Both the position numbers and the translations under genes were made by a program. From Lachnospiraceae bacterium (GTDB taxonomy: Bacteria > Bacillota > Clostridia > Lachnospirales > Lachnospiraceae), in NCBI GenBank assembly GCA_016282915.1, contig JAEELW010000085.1, positions 1-64,000 of the forward strand: a stretch of 64,000 nucleotides of DNA, given 5' to 3'. The notes below the pieces were generated by a model. The model was not told the origin of the DNA. It saw nothing but the letters and a program-made list of their open reading frames with translations, and made no database searches. This document shows, piece after piece, positions 49,572 to 59,739 of the stretch. Numbering within the stretch: the first letter of the stretch is position 1; every line of letters starts with the position of its first letter.

Positions 49572-50133
49572 GTCGTCCCCGTCCTGTCGGCGCGAGTCGG
49601 TACAGCGGTCTCCGCTTCTGCATTCGGCTGGCTTTTTTTACGTATCCGGGGCAAGGCTCATCCGGCTCCCGGGTCGCGTACGACGTGCATCCCTGCACGC
49701 GTCCGCTTGATCCGCCCTCCATGGCGGATCAACCCTGCTGCGTTCACCCGGATACGAAAAAGCCGCCTCATTCCGAACGCTGCGCCGCCTGTACCCGCCC
49801 CGCTCTGCCATAGCCGGGAACGTCGCCTCCGCTTCACTGCCGGCGCTCCGGCAGTCGTCCCCGTCCTGTCAGCTCGGGTCGGTACAGCGGTCTCCGCTTC
49901 TGCATTCGTCTGGCTTTTTTACGTATCCGGGGCAAAGCTCATCCTGCTCCCGGGTCGCGTACGACGTGCATCCATGCACGCGTCCGCTTGATCCGCCCTC
50001 CATGGCGGATCAACCCTGGAGTATTATACACCCGGATACGAAAAAGCCGCCTCATTCCGAACGCTGCGCCTGTACCGTCCCGCTCCGCCGCAGCCGGGAA
50101 CGCCGCCTCCGCTTCACTGCCGGCGCTCCGGCA
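49572..50133. repeat. Tandem ~282-bp noncoding direct repeat (49572-49853, 49854-50133), each with internal hairpins
   Basis: Both copies start gtcgtccccgtcctgtc and end cggcgctccggca; each contains TTGATCCGCC-ctccat-GGCGGATCAA nested in GGCTTTTTTACGTATCCGGG/CCCGGATACGAAAAAGCC arms. Confidence 0.92.
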
Positions 50134-50198
50134 CGCGCTTCCGCCGGGGCTCGTCGCGGAGACCGCTGTGATGGAGGTAGTATCCCGGCCGCGCAGGG

Positions 50199-50391
50199 AT
50201 GATATCCGGGGACCGGACACATCACGGCGCGCTTTTAGCGGCAGGCGGAATCCGCCGCCTACAGCAGTGTGACAGGCGGCGCAGGGCTGCGAGACGGCCG
50301 TTTCTGCCGGCTCGCATGGGCCGGCTGCCCACGTGCTGTTGGCGGCTAGTCCGCCGAAGCGTTGCGTCCGGTCCGGACCCGGATATCTCCC
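50199..50391. repeat. ~190-bp imperfect foldback (inverted-repeat) element
   Basis: GATATCCGGGGACCGGAC (50201-50218) pairs with GTCCGGTCCGGACCCGGATATC (50366-50387); inner GGCGGAatCCGCC.ACAGCA pairs with TGCTGT.GGCGGctagTCCGCC. Confidence 0.75.
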
Positions 50392-50546
50392 GTAGCGGCC
50401 TGATGGTATACAATTATCACAGCGGATCCGCGCGACCCTGTTTTCCCACATTAACTTATTCACAAAGAATTCATGGAACAGCCGCATCTTTTATGGTATA
50501 CTACAGCAGGATGTCACTATACGGATAAAACTCCGGGAGGAAAGAT

Positions 50547-53048
50547 ATGCAGGAGTATAACAGTAATCCCCAGGGCGACGGCTCTGACAATCAGGGAAAG
50601 AATAACGGAAACAATAACGGGACCGGCAGCAGCCGCGGTCCCAATCTGCTGGCGTTTCTGATCGTGACCATGCTTGCGCTTCTGCTGATCAGTTATTTTG
50701 CGGGACGCGGTTCCGCAAAGACCGATGAGATCAGCTATAACGATTTTCTGGGAATGGTCTCCGCAAATAAGGTGCACGGTATCCTGATCGAGAACGATCA
50801 TATCGCGATCATCACAAGTGAAAGCTACAGGCGTATGGGTGAAAACGCGGATGCGACTTATTACACTGGGCTTGCGGAAGATCCCACGACGCTGACGGAT
50901 CGCATGCTGGAGGCGGGCGTGGAGGTCAGGAGCAGCGTGGAGGACGGAAGGAGCGTTATCCTCAGTCTGGTGCTGACTTACGTGCTTCCCATCGTGCTGA
51001 TCTGGATCTTCATGGGCTTCCTGTTCCGCAGGATCGAAAGAAGCGGCGGCGGAATGTTCGGTGTGGGCAAGACTACGGCGAAGATGTACGGAGGGAAAGA
51101 GACCGGGATCACGTTTAAGGATGTGGCCGGTGAGGACGAAGCCAAGGAATCGCTGGTCGAGATCGTGGACTTCCTGCACAGCCCCGGGAAATACTCGAAG
51201 ATCGGTGCAAAGATCCCGAAGGGTGCGCTTCTGGTGGGCCCTCCCGGAACCGGTAAGACCCTGCTTGCAAAGGCCGTGGCCGGTGAGGCCGGGGTACCCT
51301 TCTTCTCGCTTGCCGGTTCGGATTTCGTGGAACTGTATGTGGGCGTGGGTGCCAGCCGTGTGAGAGACCTGTTCAAGGAAGCGGAAAAGAGCGCTCCCTG
51401 TATCATATTTATTGACGAGATCGATGCCATCGGCCGCAGCCGTGACAGCAAGTACGGCGGCGGGAATGATGAGCGTGAACAGACGCTGAACCAGCTGCTT
51501 TCCGAGATGGACGGCTTTGACGCCAAAAAGGGTATCATTCTTCTGGCGGCGACCAACCGTCCCGAGATCCTGGATAAGGCACTGCTCCGGCCGGGACGTT
51601 TCGACCGCCGCATCATCGTGGAAGAACCCGACTTAAAGGGACGTGTCGCGATACTGAGGGTTCATTCCCAGAATGTGAAGATGGACCAGACCGTCAATCT
51701 CGAGGAGATCGGCCTGGCTACCGTGGGCGCCGTGGGTGCGGATCTGGCCAATATGATCAACGAGGCCGCGATCCTTGCCGTCAAGCGCCACAGGGAATAT
51801 GTCTGCCAGAAGGATCTGCTGGATGCGGTGGAACTGGTGAGCGTGGGTAAGGAAAAGAAGGACCGCGTGCTGTCAAAGCAGGAACGCAGGATCGTGAGCT
51901 ATCACGAGACCGGACACGCCCTGATCAGTGCATTGATGAAGAATACCGAGCCGGTACAGAAGATCACCATCATCCCGCGTACCATGGGCACGCTGGGTTA
52001 TGTGCTCTCCTATCCGGAAGAAGAGAAATTCATGCAGACCGAAAAGGAACTGCGTTCCGAGCTGGTGAGCCTGCTCGGCGGACGTGCGGCGGAAGATATC
52101 GTTTTTGATACGGTCACCACCGGGGCCGCCAATGATATCGAGAAAGCGACCCGTATCGCCCGGGCGATGGTCACCCGTTTCGGTATGAGCAGTGCATTCG
52201 GTATGATGGGACTGGAGACGGTACAGGACGAATACTTGAACCGCAGCCTGGTACAGAACTGCGCCGATGAGACGGCAGCCATAGTGGATGAAGAGGTCAA
52301 GCAGCTGATCCGCAGCAGTTATGAAGAGGCAAAGCGCCTCCTGACCGAAAACCGGGAGCTGCTGAACAAGATCGCGGATTACCTGTATGAGCACGAGACC
52401 ATCACCGGCCGTGAGTTCATGGAGATCTACTGCAGGGAAAAGGGACTGCCGCTGCCGGAGCGTGAAGGCGATAAGGCCGGAATGATCCGCACGGGATCCG
52501 AAGGACCGCAGTTTACCGAAGACGGCAGGGAGATCATCTCGGTATCCCGCGGCCGTGAAAAGCCGGAAGAAAAAAAGCCTGCACCGGAGGATACGCCTGT
52601 TGTGGCAGCGATGGGAACGGCGTCCGGAGAAGCAGCCGCTGCCGGAGCGGCCGGCGCGGAGCATCCTGCGGGTAACGTGTATACCGGAATGGGAAATGCG
52701 GAGCCGCCCGTGGGTAACGTGTATACCGGAATGGGAAATGCGGAGCCGCCCGCGGGTAACGTGTATACCGGAACAGGGAGCGTGGAGCCGCCTGCGGGTA
52801 ACGGATCTGCAGAAACGCGGGATCCGGGGCAGTCTTTCGCTGCCGCACCTGTTGCGGGGCCGCTGCGACAGGAAGAAAACCCTGTGCCTGCGGAAACGCA
52901 GAGAAGCTTCCCGGAGGCGGGAGGAAATATCCCGGTTCCGGTACAGCCGACCATGAGCGGGGATACCGAGAAGAAGGACGGAGCTTCCTCCTTTGCGGAA
53001 GAATTCCGGAAACGCGTATACAAAGATCCGAACGAGAAGAATGACTGA
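50547..53048 (+). CDS. ftsH: ATP-dependent zinc metalloprotease FtsH with extended C-terminal tail
   Basis: [50 protein letters not shown]; ~200-aa low-complexity extension. Confidence 0.96.
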   Translation: MQEYNSNPQGDGSDNQGKNNGNNNGTGSSRGPNLLAFLIVTMLALLLISYFAGRGSAKTDEISYNDFLGMVSANKVHGILIENDHIAIITSESYRRMGENADATYYTGLAEDPTTLTDRMLEAGVEVRSSVEDGRSVILSLVLTYVLPIVLIWIFMGFLFRRIERSGGGMFGVGKTTAKMYGGKETGITFKDVAGEDEAKESLVEIVDFLHSPGKYSKIGAKIPKGALLVGPPGTGKTLLAKAVAGEAGVPFFSLAGSDFVELYVGVGASRVRDLFKEAEKSAPCIIFIDEIDAIGRSRDSKYGGGNDEREQTLNQLLSEMDGFDAKKGIILLAATNRPEILDKALLRPGRFDRRIIVEEPDLKGRVAILRVHSQNVKMDQTVNLEEIGLATVGAVGADLANMINEAAILAVKRHREYVCQKDLLDAVELVSVGKEKKDRVLSKQERRIVSYHETGHALISALMKNTEPVQKITIIPRTMGTLGYVLSYPEEEKFMQTEKELRSELVSLLGGRAAEDIVFDTVTTGAANDIEKATRIARAMVTRFGMSSAFGMMGLETVQDEYLNRSLVQNCADETAAIVDEEVKQLIRSSYEEAKRLLTENRELLNKIADYLYEHETITGREFMEIYCREKGLPLPEREGDKAGMIRTGSEGPQFTEDGREIISVSRGREKPEEKKPAPEDTPVVAAMGTASGEAAAAGAAGAEHPAGNVYTGMGNAEPPVGNVYTGMGNAEPPAGNVYTGTGSVEPPAGNGSAETRDPGQSFAAAPVAGPLRQEENPVPAETQRSFPEAGGNIPVPVQPTMSGDTEKKDGASSFAEEFRKRVYKDPNEKND
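52668..52805 (+). repeat. 42-bp tandem repeats encoding [14 protein letters not shown] in FtsH tail
   Basis: Three units of ggtaacgtgtataccggaatgggaaatgcggagccgcccg plus a partial fourth. Confidence 0.9.
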
Positions 53049-54927
53049 TTTCAACTTTCCCGAGGAGCTGAAGAAGCTTCCGCACCGTCCGGGCGTGTAC
53101 CTGATGCGAGATGCGGAGGATACGATCATTTATGTGGGTAAGGCCGTAAACCTGTACAACAGGGTGCGGTCTTATTTTCGTGAAAACATCGGACGGGGAC
53201 CGAAGATCGACCGCATGGTGAGCCTGATCGCGCGTTTCGAGTATATCGTTACGGACAGTGAACTGGAAGCGCTGGTCCTTGAGAATGACCTGATCAAGGA
53301 GCACCGCCCTAAGTACAATACCATGCTCCGGGATGATAAAACCTATCCGTATATCCGGGTAAGCGTGAACGAGGCCTACCCGCGTGTGCAGTTTTCCAGG
53401 CTGCTCCGCAAGGATAAGGCGAGATATTTCGGACCGTTCTCCAGCGCCTATTCGGTGCGGGAGACCATCGACCTCATCAATAAGCTTTACGGCCTGCGGG
53501 ACTGCAACCGTGTCCTTCCCAGGGATATCGGCAGGGAAAGGCCCTGCCTTAATTATCATATCGGGCAGTGCTGCGGTCCCTGCATCGAAGGAAAGGTGTC
53601 GCGGGAAGAATACCGCAGCCGTCTGGAGAAGGCGATGGCTTTCCTCGGAGGTGATTATGCACCGGTGATAAAGGAGCTGGAGAGACGCATGCAGGACGCG
53701 GCTGCTGCAATGGAGTATGAAGAAGCGGCGCGCTGGCGTGACCTGCTGGAGCATGTAAAGAGCATTGCCCAGAAGCAGAAGATCGAGGACATGAACAGCG
53801 AGGACAGGGATATCATCGCCCTGGCCAGGGATGAAGAGGATGCGGTGATCCAGGTCTTCTTTGTACGTTCCGGCCGTATGGTGGGACGTGAGCACTATTT
53901 TATGAAAAACAGCGAAGGTGCGGAGGATGCAGTCATCCTTTCGCAGTTCGTGCGGCAGTTCTATGCGGGCACGCCTTTTATCCCCCGGGAGATCATGCTG
54001 CAGACCGAATGCGAGGATGCGGAACTGATCGGTCAGTGGCTGGGTGAGAAGCGGGGCGCGAAGGTGCGCCTTGTGATCCCGAGGATCGGGCAGAAGGAAA
54101 AACTCGTCGAGCTTGCCGCGGCAAATGCCCGCCTCGTGCTGAGCCAGGATAAGGAAAAGATCAAGAAGGAAGAAGGACGGACCATCGGAGCCGTGCGGGA
54201 ACTGGAGCAGCTTCTCGGGATCGAAGGGATACGGCGCATGGAGAGCTACGATATCTCCAATATCTCCGGTTTTGAGAATGTGGGATCCATGGTGGTATAT
54301 GACCGCGGAAAGCCGAAACGCAGTGATTACCGGAAGTTCCGGATCCGCAGCGTACAGGGGCCGGATGATTACGCCTCCATGCGGGAGGTACTGTCGCGCC
54401 GTTTTACCCACGGTCTGAAGGAGAGAGAGGAAAAGAAGGAGAACGGGCATTTTGACGTCTTCCCGGATATCATCCTGATGGACGGCGGCCGCGGACAGGT
54501 GGGCATCGCACTGGAGGTGCTGAAGGAGCTGGAGCTGGACATCCCGGTCTGCGGCATGGTCAAGGACGATCATCACCGCACGCGGGGGCTGTATTTCAAT
54601 AATGTGGAGCTGCCCATCGATACCCACAGCGAAGCTTTTAAGCTGCTCACGCGTATCCAGGATGAGGTACACCGTTTTGCGATCGAATATCACAGATCGC
54701 TCCGCAGCCGGGAACAGACCCGTTCGGTGCTGGACGACATCCCGGGCGTTGGTCCCGAAAGAAGGAAAGCGCTGATGCGCGCCTATGATTCCCTGGAGGA
54801 GCTGAAGGGAGCGAGTGTTGAGGAGCTGTGCGAAAAAGCCGGCCTGCCCCGTAATGCCGCCGAAGCAGTGGTTGCGTTCTTTGCCGGGCAGAAGTATAAT
54901 GAGGAAGCCGGGGCCGGAGAGCCCTGA
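53041..54927 (+). CDS. uvrC: Excinuclease ABC subunit C
   Basis: [67 protein letters not shown]; overlaps ftsH end. Confidence 0.97.
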   Translation: MTDFNFPEELKKLPHRPGVYLMRDAEDTIIYVGKAVNLYNRVRSYFRENIGRGPKIDRMVSLIARFEYIVTDSELEALVLENDLIKEHRPKYNTMLRDDKTYPYIRVSVNEAYPRVQFSRLLRKDKARYFGPFSSAYSVRETIDLINKLYGLRDCNRVLPRDIGRERPCLNYHIGQCCGPCIEGKVSREEYRSRLEKAMAFLGGDYAPVIKELERRMQDAAAAMEYEEAARWRDLLEHVKSIAQKQKIEDMNSEDRDIIALARDEEDAVIQVFFVRSGRMVGREHYFMKNSEGAEDAVILSQFVRQFYAGTPFIPREIMLQTECEDAELIGQWLGEKRGAKVRLVIPRIGQKEKLVELAAANARLVLSQDKEKIKKEEGRTIGAVRELEQLLGIEGIRRMESYDISNISGFENVGSMVVYDRGKPKRSDYRKFRIRSVQGPDDYASMREVLSRRFTHGLKEREEKKENGHFDVFPDIILMDGGRGQVGIALEVLKELELDIPVCGMVKDDHHRTRGLYFNNVELPIDTHSEAFKLLTRIQDEVHRFAIEYHRSLRSREQTRSVLDDIPGVGPERRKALMRAYDSLEELKGASVEELCEKAGLPRNAAEAVVAFFAGQKYNEEAGAGEP

Positions 54928-54958
54928 TTGTTCCGAATACGATTAAGGAGGATGTTTT

Positions 54959-55888
54959 ATGGCCACCATCAGTTTGCAGCGATTGATCGACAAACAGAAA
55001 CTGACGAACCTGACCGACGAAGTGGATGCCAGACAGATCCGCATCACACAGCCGGATATCAACCGTCCCGCCCTGCAGCTGGCCGGTTATCTGGAGCATT
55101 ATGATGCGACCCGTCTCGAGATCGTGGGCTTCGTGGAATATTCCTATATGCAGCAGATGCCGGAAGAAAAAAAGCGCGAGATCTATGAAAAAGTGATCGT
55201 GCCGACCACCCCGGCTTTTGTATTCTGCAGGGATCTGCAGCCGGATCCCCTGTTCAAGGAGATCGCCGTAAAGAACGGTGTGGCCCTGCTTTCCACCAGT
55301 AAAGGTACTTCGGTGTTCATGGCCGAGGTGATACGCTGGCTGAATGCGAAACTGGCTCCCTGCATCACCGTGCACGGTGTGCTGGTGGATATCTTCGGTG
55401 AAGGCGTGCTGATCACCGGTGAGAGCGGCATCGGTAAGAGCGAATGTGCGCTGGAACTGATCAAGCGCGGACACCGTCTGGTGACGGATGATGTGGTGGA
55501 GATCCGCAAGGTTTCCGAGGAGACGCTGATCGGTACCGCGCCGGCCGTGACCAAGCATTTCATCGAGATCCGCGGTATCGGTATCGTGGATGTGAAGATG
55601 CTCTTCGGTGTACAGAGCGTCAAGGAAGATCAGGAGATCAACCTGGTGATCCGCCTGTCCGAGTGGTCCAAGGACAAGGACTACGACAGGATCGGTCTGG
55701 ATGAAGAATATACGGAATATCTGGGGAACAAGGTGGTCTGCCATAATATCCCCATCCGCCCCGGCCGCAATACCGCGCTGATCTGTGAATCGGCGGCGGT
55801 CAACTACCGTCAGAAGAAGATGGGCTACAATGCGGCGGAAGAGCTGTACAAGCGTGTGCGCGAATCACAGGCGAACAGGGAGGATTGA
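54959..55888 (+). CDS. hprK: HPr kinase/phosphorylase
   Basis: ITGESGIGKSECALELIKRGHRLVTDDVVEI; EIRGIGIVDVKMLFGVQSV. Confidence 0.96.
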   Translation: MATISLQRLIDKQKLTNLTDEVDARQIRITQPDINRPALQLAGYLEHYDATRLEIVGFVEYSYMQQMPEEKKREIYEKVIVPTTPAFVFCRDLQPDPLFKEIAVKNGVALLSTSKGTSVFMAEVIRWLNAKLAPCITVHGVLVDIFGEGVLITGESGIGKSECALELIKRGHRLVTDDVVEIRKVSEETLIGTAPAVTKHFIEIRGIGIVDVKMLFGVQSVKEDQEINLVIRLSEWSKDKDYDRIGLDEEYTEYLGNKVVCHNIPIRPGRNTALICESAAVNYRQKKMGYNAAEELYKRVRESQANRED

Positions 55889-55889
55889 A

Positions 55890-56831
55890 ATGGGTAAAAA
55901 GATTTTCGGCGTGGATCTGGGCGGCACCACGGTAAAGCTCGGTCTGTTCAATGAAGAAGGCGTTGTGGAAGAAAAATGGGAGATCCCGACCAGGAAGGAG
56001 GATCAGGGTGCCCATATCCTGCCGGACATTGCGGAGTCGATCCTGAAAAAGATGGAAGAAAAAGGCCTGTCAAAAGAAAGTGATGTGGCAGGCGTGGGGA
56101 TCGGCGTGCCCGGTCCCGTGGACGAAAAGGGTATCATTCATAAGGCGGCAAATCTCGGCTGGGGAGAATTCTCCGTGAGTGAGGAGCTGGCGGTGCTTCT
56201 GGGAGGGATCCCCGTGGTAGCGGGAAATGACGCGAATGTGGCGGCTCTCGGGGAAATGTGGATGGGCGGCGGCCGCGGCTGTGAAAATATCGTGGCGGTG
56301 ACTCTGGGAACCGGCGTAGGCGGCGGTATCATCGTGGCCGGTAAAGTCGTGAGCGGTGCCAGCGGTGCCGGCGGCGAGATCGGCCATATCCATATCGAGG
56401 ATGATGAAACGGAGAGCTGCGGCTGCGGCAACTGCGGCTGTCTGGAGCAGTATGCTTCCGCTACGGGCATATCGCGCCTGGCGAAGAGGCGCCTGGAAAA
56501 GGATGATAAACCTTCGATCCTCCGGGAGCGCAGTATTTCGGCCAAAGCCGTATGGGATGCGGTCAAGGAAGGCGATGAACTGGCGATCGAAGTGGCAAGG
56601 CAGTTCGGAAGCTATCTCGGAAAGGGCCTGGCAGCTGTGGCGGCTGTGGTGAATCCCGAAGTCTTTGTGATCGGCGGCGGCGTATCCAAGGCCGGAGAGA
56701 TCCTCTTCGATTATATACGTGATGAATATAAGAAATATGTGTTTCACGGCAGCAGGGAGGCTCGTTTTGTGCTGGCGACGCTGGGAAATGATGCCGGTAT
56801 CTATGGCGCGGCACGTCTGGTCCTGAGCTGA
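55890..56831 (+). CDS. ROK-family glucokinase
   Basis: FGVDLGGTTVKLGLF, GAGGEIGHIHIEDDETESCGCGNCGCLEQYAS; ATG 55890. Confidence 0.94.
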   Translation: MGKKIFGVDLGGTTVKLGLFNEEGVVEEKWEIPTRKEDQGAHILPDIAESILKKMEEKGLSKESDVAGVGIGVPGPVDEKGIIHKAANLGWGEFSVSEELAVLLGGIPVVAGNDANVAALGEMWMGGGRGCENIVAVTLGTGVGGGIIVAGKVVSGASGAGGEIGHIHIEDDETESCGCGNCGCLEQYASATGISRLAKRRLEKDDKPSILRERSISAKAVWDAVKEGDELAIEVARQFGSYLGKGLAAVAAVVNPEVFVIGGGVSKAGEILFDYIRDEYKKYVFHGSREARFVLATLGNDAGIYGAARLVLS

Positions 56832-56832
56832 G

Positions 56833-57741
56833 ATGGCGGGACTGGAAGCGGAACTTTCCGCACTGGGAGAGCTGAAAGAGAACGAAGCCATGAGCAGTCA
56901 CTGCTCGTTCCGTGCGGGAGGACCGGCGAGATATATGCTAACGGTCGCAGACACGGAAAAGCTGGAGAAGGCGCTGGCAGTCATCACGGAGAACGGACTG
57001 CCCTGGTTTCTGCTGGGCAGGGGAAGCAATCTCCTGGTCTCCGACAGCGGTTTTGACGGTGTGGTGATCTGCCTGGGGGAGAGTTTCCGGCAGATCGCGG
57101 TCAAAGGCAGCTCACTTACGGCAGGTGCGGCGGTGCTTTTGTCAAAGGCGGCATCGGAAGCTGCGGAAGCGGAGCTGGGCGGTCTGGAATTTGCATCCGG
57201 CATCCCGGGAAGCATCGGGGGCGCCGTGGCTATGAATGCAGGGGCTTACGACGGTGAGATCCGGGATGTGCTGGAGAGTGCGACTGTTCTTTTCCCGGGA
57301 AAAGGGATAAAGGAACTGTCCAACGCGGAGATGGATTTTTCGTACCGGCACAGTATCCTTAAGGAACAGACGGGGATACTGCTGCAGGCACGCTTTAGCT
57401 TGCATTTTGATGCAAAAAAAGCTATTATAGAGCGTATGAAAACGCTGCAGCAGAAGCGGCGTGAGAAGCAGCCGCTGGAGCTGCCCTCTGCGGGCTCGAC
57501 CTTTAAACGGCCCGAGGGAGCTTTTGCGGGAAAGCTGATCACCGAAGCGGGCTGCAAGGGTATGCGTGAAGGCGGTGCCGTTGTTTCCGAAAAGCATGCG
57601 GGCTTTATCGTAAACGATACCGGAGCTACGGCTGCCGATATTTACCGGCTGACTTGCCGCGTGCAGGACGCAGTTTTTTCCGAAAGCGGCATCATGCTGG
57701 AGAGAGAGATCATCCTTTTGGGAGATTTTGGTACTATATAA
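56833..57741 (+). CDS. murB: UDP-N-acetylmuramate dehydrogenase
   Basis: SSHCSFRAGGPARYML, LGRGSNLLVSDSGFDGVVI, GIPGSIGGAVAMNAGAYDGEI, PSAGSTFKRPEGAFAGKLI. Confidence 0.96.
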   Translation: MAGLEAELSALGELKENEAMSSHCSFRAGGPARYMLTVADTEKLEKALAVITENGLPWFLLGRGSNLLVSDSGFDGVVICLGESFRQIAVKGSSLTAGAAVLLSKAASEAAEAELGGLEFASGIPGSIGGAVAMNAGAYDGEIRDVLESATVLFPGKGIKELSNAEMDFSYRHSILKEQTGILLQARFSLHFDAKKAIIERMKTLQQKRREKQPLELPSAGSTFKRPEGAFAGKLITEAGCKGMREGGAVVSEKHAGFIVNDTGATAADIYRLTCRVQDAVFSESGIMLEREIILLGDFGTI

Positions 57742-58839
57742 ATGACGGACGGATCAAAGAAGATTAAAAGAAGAACCCTTTATTTTGATGTTCTCTGGGT
57801 GGTATCTATCTTTTTCCTGATCTTTGCATTTACGGACGGTGTCTACGCCTGGCTGGATTATGACGTGGCGTCCTTCCCTTATTATGTTTCGCTTTTCGGG
57901 GCGCTCTTTGCCCGTTTCCCGCTCTGGCTCTGCCTGATGATCAGCGGGGCGATCCTTCTGGATATGCACGAATCCATACGTATCGTCTGGGGACGGAGGA
58001 TATTGCGGGTGGTGATCATCCTCGTGCTGTTCTCCCTGCTCTACTACATCAGCAACATCGCGCATGGGACCGAAGAGGAGGGCTTCAGTATCATGAAGTT
58101 CTGCCGGGATATCTACAGCCGCGAGATCATCACGCAGTTCTGGTATCTCTATGCCTATATCGGTTTCCTGGTCTGCCTGCCTTTCCTGCGGCCCATGGTC
58201 AAGAACATGAGGAACTGCGATTTTATCTATCTGATCATGGCGGTCTTTGTGCTGTCCTCGATCCTTCCGCTGATCAATACACTGGTCCATACGGATCGTT
58301 ATGACCTGAATCCCAGCATGAAGCTCAGCTGGATCATGGAGGTGATCTTTATCTATCCGGTGATGGGCTATTATTTCCATCACAGGATGAGCATACGTTC
58401 CTGCCGGAAGATCGCGCCGATCCTTCTGGCGGTGGATCTGGTCTGGATGATCTTTACCAGTCATGTGCTGGCAAACAGCGGCGTTTCCAGCGGGGATTAT
58501 TATATGTATCCCGCTTATCACAGTAATGTAACGATGCTGCACTGTGTCACGCTTTTTGTGGGTGCCAAGGCGCTCTTTGACCGGCCGGAGAGAAAGGCCT
58601 GGGAGCGTGTGATCGGCTCCCTCGGAGGCTGTTCCCTGGGGATCTATCTTCTGAGTCCCGTATTTCTTTCGGGCAAAGTGGAGTGGATCACCAACTGGCA
58701 TCAGGATATCATGGGAGATGCGTATCAGCTCGGACGTATGGGCAAGGCGCTCATCTGGAGTCTGATCGTTTATTTTGTCTGCCTTATTCCGATCTGGCTG
58801 ATCCGCCGTATCCCCGCTGCAAGAAAGTTCACACTGTAA
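57742..58839 (+). CDS. Acyltransferase family 3-like polytopic membrane protein
   Basis: About 10 hydrophobic segments; N-terminal LYFDVLWVVSIFFLIFAF...PLWLCLMISGAILLD resembles acyltransferase-3 family. Confidence 0.72.
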   Translation: MTDGSKKIKRRTLYFDVLWVVSIFFLIFAFTDGVYAWLDYDVASFPYYVSLFGALFARFPLWLCLMISGAILLDMHESIRIVWGRRILRVVIILVLFSLLYYISNIAHGTEEEGFSIMKFCRDIYSREIITQFWYLYAYIGFLVCLPFLRPMVKNMRNCDFIYLIMAVFVLSSILPLINTLVHTDRYDLNPSMKLSWIMEVIFIYPVMGYYFHHRMSIRSCRKIAPILLAVDLVWMIFTSHVLANSGVSSGDYYMYPAYHSNVTMLHCVTLFVGAKALFDRPERKAWERVIGSLGGCSLGIYLLSPVFLSGKVEWITNWHQDIMGDAYQLGRMGKALIWSLIVYFVCLIPIWLIRRIPAARKFTL

Positions 58840-58851
58840 AGGGGGCTTCAT

Positions 58852-59709
58852 TTGCGTTTTGTGATCGTTACCGGCATGAGCGGTGCCGGAAAACAGACCG
58901 CCATGAAGATGCTGGAGGATATGGGCTTTTATTGTGTGGATAATCTGCCCGTTCCCCTGATCGACCGTTTTATCGAAATGCTGTCTTCTCCGGCGGGAGA
59001 GCTGGGCAAGGTTGCCCTTGGTCTGGATGTGCGTGCCGACCAGGATTTCACCGAGGCGGAACGCATGCTCTCTTCTCTTCGTGAGAAGAATTATCCCTTT
59101 GAACTGATCTTCATGGATGCCGAGGAGCAGGTGCTGATCAAGCGCTATAAGGAAAGCCGCCGCATGCATCCGCTTGCCGGTACCGGCAGTCTGGAGAGCG
59201 GGATCCGCCGGGAACGGGAGATCCTGAAAAATGTAAAGAAGACCGCCGATTATGTCTTTGATACCTCCAATCTGCTGACCAGGGTGCTGAAGGAGGAGCT
59301 GGACCGCATCTTCCTTCAGGGCGGGGAATTTGAGAACCTGATCATCCGCATCGTGAGTTTCGGATTCAAATACGGGATCCCGATGGATGCGGATCTGGTC
59401 TTTGACGTACGTTTTCTTCCAAATCCCTATTATATCGATGAACTGAAGCATATGAGCGGAAATGACGAGCCCGTACACAGCTATGTCATGGGTTTTCCCG
59501 AGGCGGCGGAGTTTCTGGAGAGGCTGACGGATCTTTTGCATTTCCTGATCCCGAATTACGTGAAAGAAGGGAAACACCAGCTGGTGATCGCCATCGGCTG
59601 TACCGGCGGGCGTCATCGTTCCGTTACGCTGGCAGGCGAGCTCTATGACCGTCTGAAGACCCAGGGACGTTACGGGCTGACCATCACCCATCGTGACGAA
59701 AAGCTCTGA
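58852..59709 (+). CDS. rapZ: RapZ/YvcJ family nucleotide-binding protein
   Basis: MRFVIVTGMSGAGKQTAMKMLEDMGFYCVDNLPVPLI; IAIGCTGGRHRSVTLA; TTG start with AAAGGGGG RBS. Confidence 0.95.
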   Translation: MRFVIVTGMSGAGKQTAMKMLEDMGFYCVDNLPVPLIDRFIEMLSSPAGELGKVALGLDVRADQDFTEAERMLSSLREKNYPFELIFMDAEEQVLIKRYKESRRMHPLAGTGSLESGIRREREILKNVKKTADYVFDTSNLLTRVLKEELDRIFLQGGEFENLIIRIVSFGFKYGIPMDADLVFDVRFLPNPYYIDELKHMSGNDEPVHSYVMGFPEAAEFLERLTDLLHFLIPNYVKEGKHQLVIAIGCTGGRHRSVTLAGELYDRLKTQGRYGLTITHRDEKL

Positions 59710-59739
59710 TCCCTCTGCGCAGGCGTATATGAGGTTCTT

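Noticed and set aside
49572-50133. CRISPR array
   Set aside because: Only two long head-to-tail units, with no short repeats and unique spacers and no cas genes
49517-50528. Several small overlapping ORFs (Pro/Arg/Ser-rich) in the repeat region upstream of ftsH
   Set aside because: Multiple frames open simultaneously in GC-rich inverted repeats, with no RBS or protein-like composition; better explained as structured noncoding repeat
52534-54693. 719-aa minus-strand ORF over uvrC and ftsH tail
   Set aside because: Sense strand encodes clear UvrC/FtsH; antisense lacks family motifs
57754-59691. 645-aa minus-strand ORF over acyltransferase and rapZ
   Set aside because: It overlaps two recognisable sense genes and reads as His/Asp/Gln-rich low-plausibility protein
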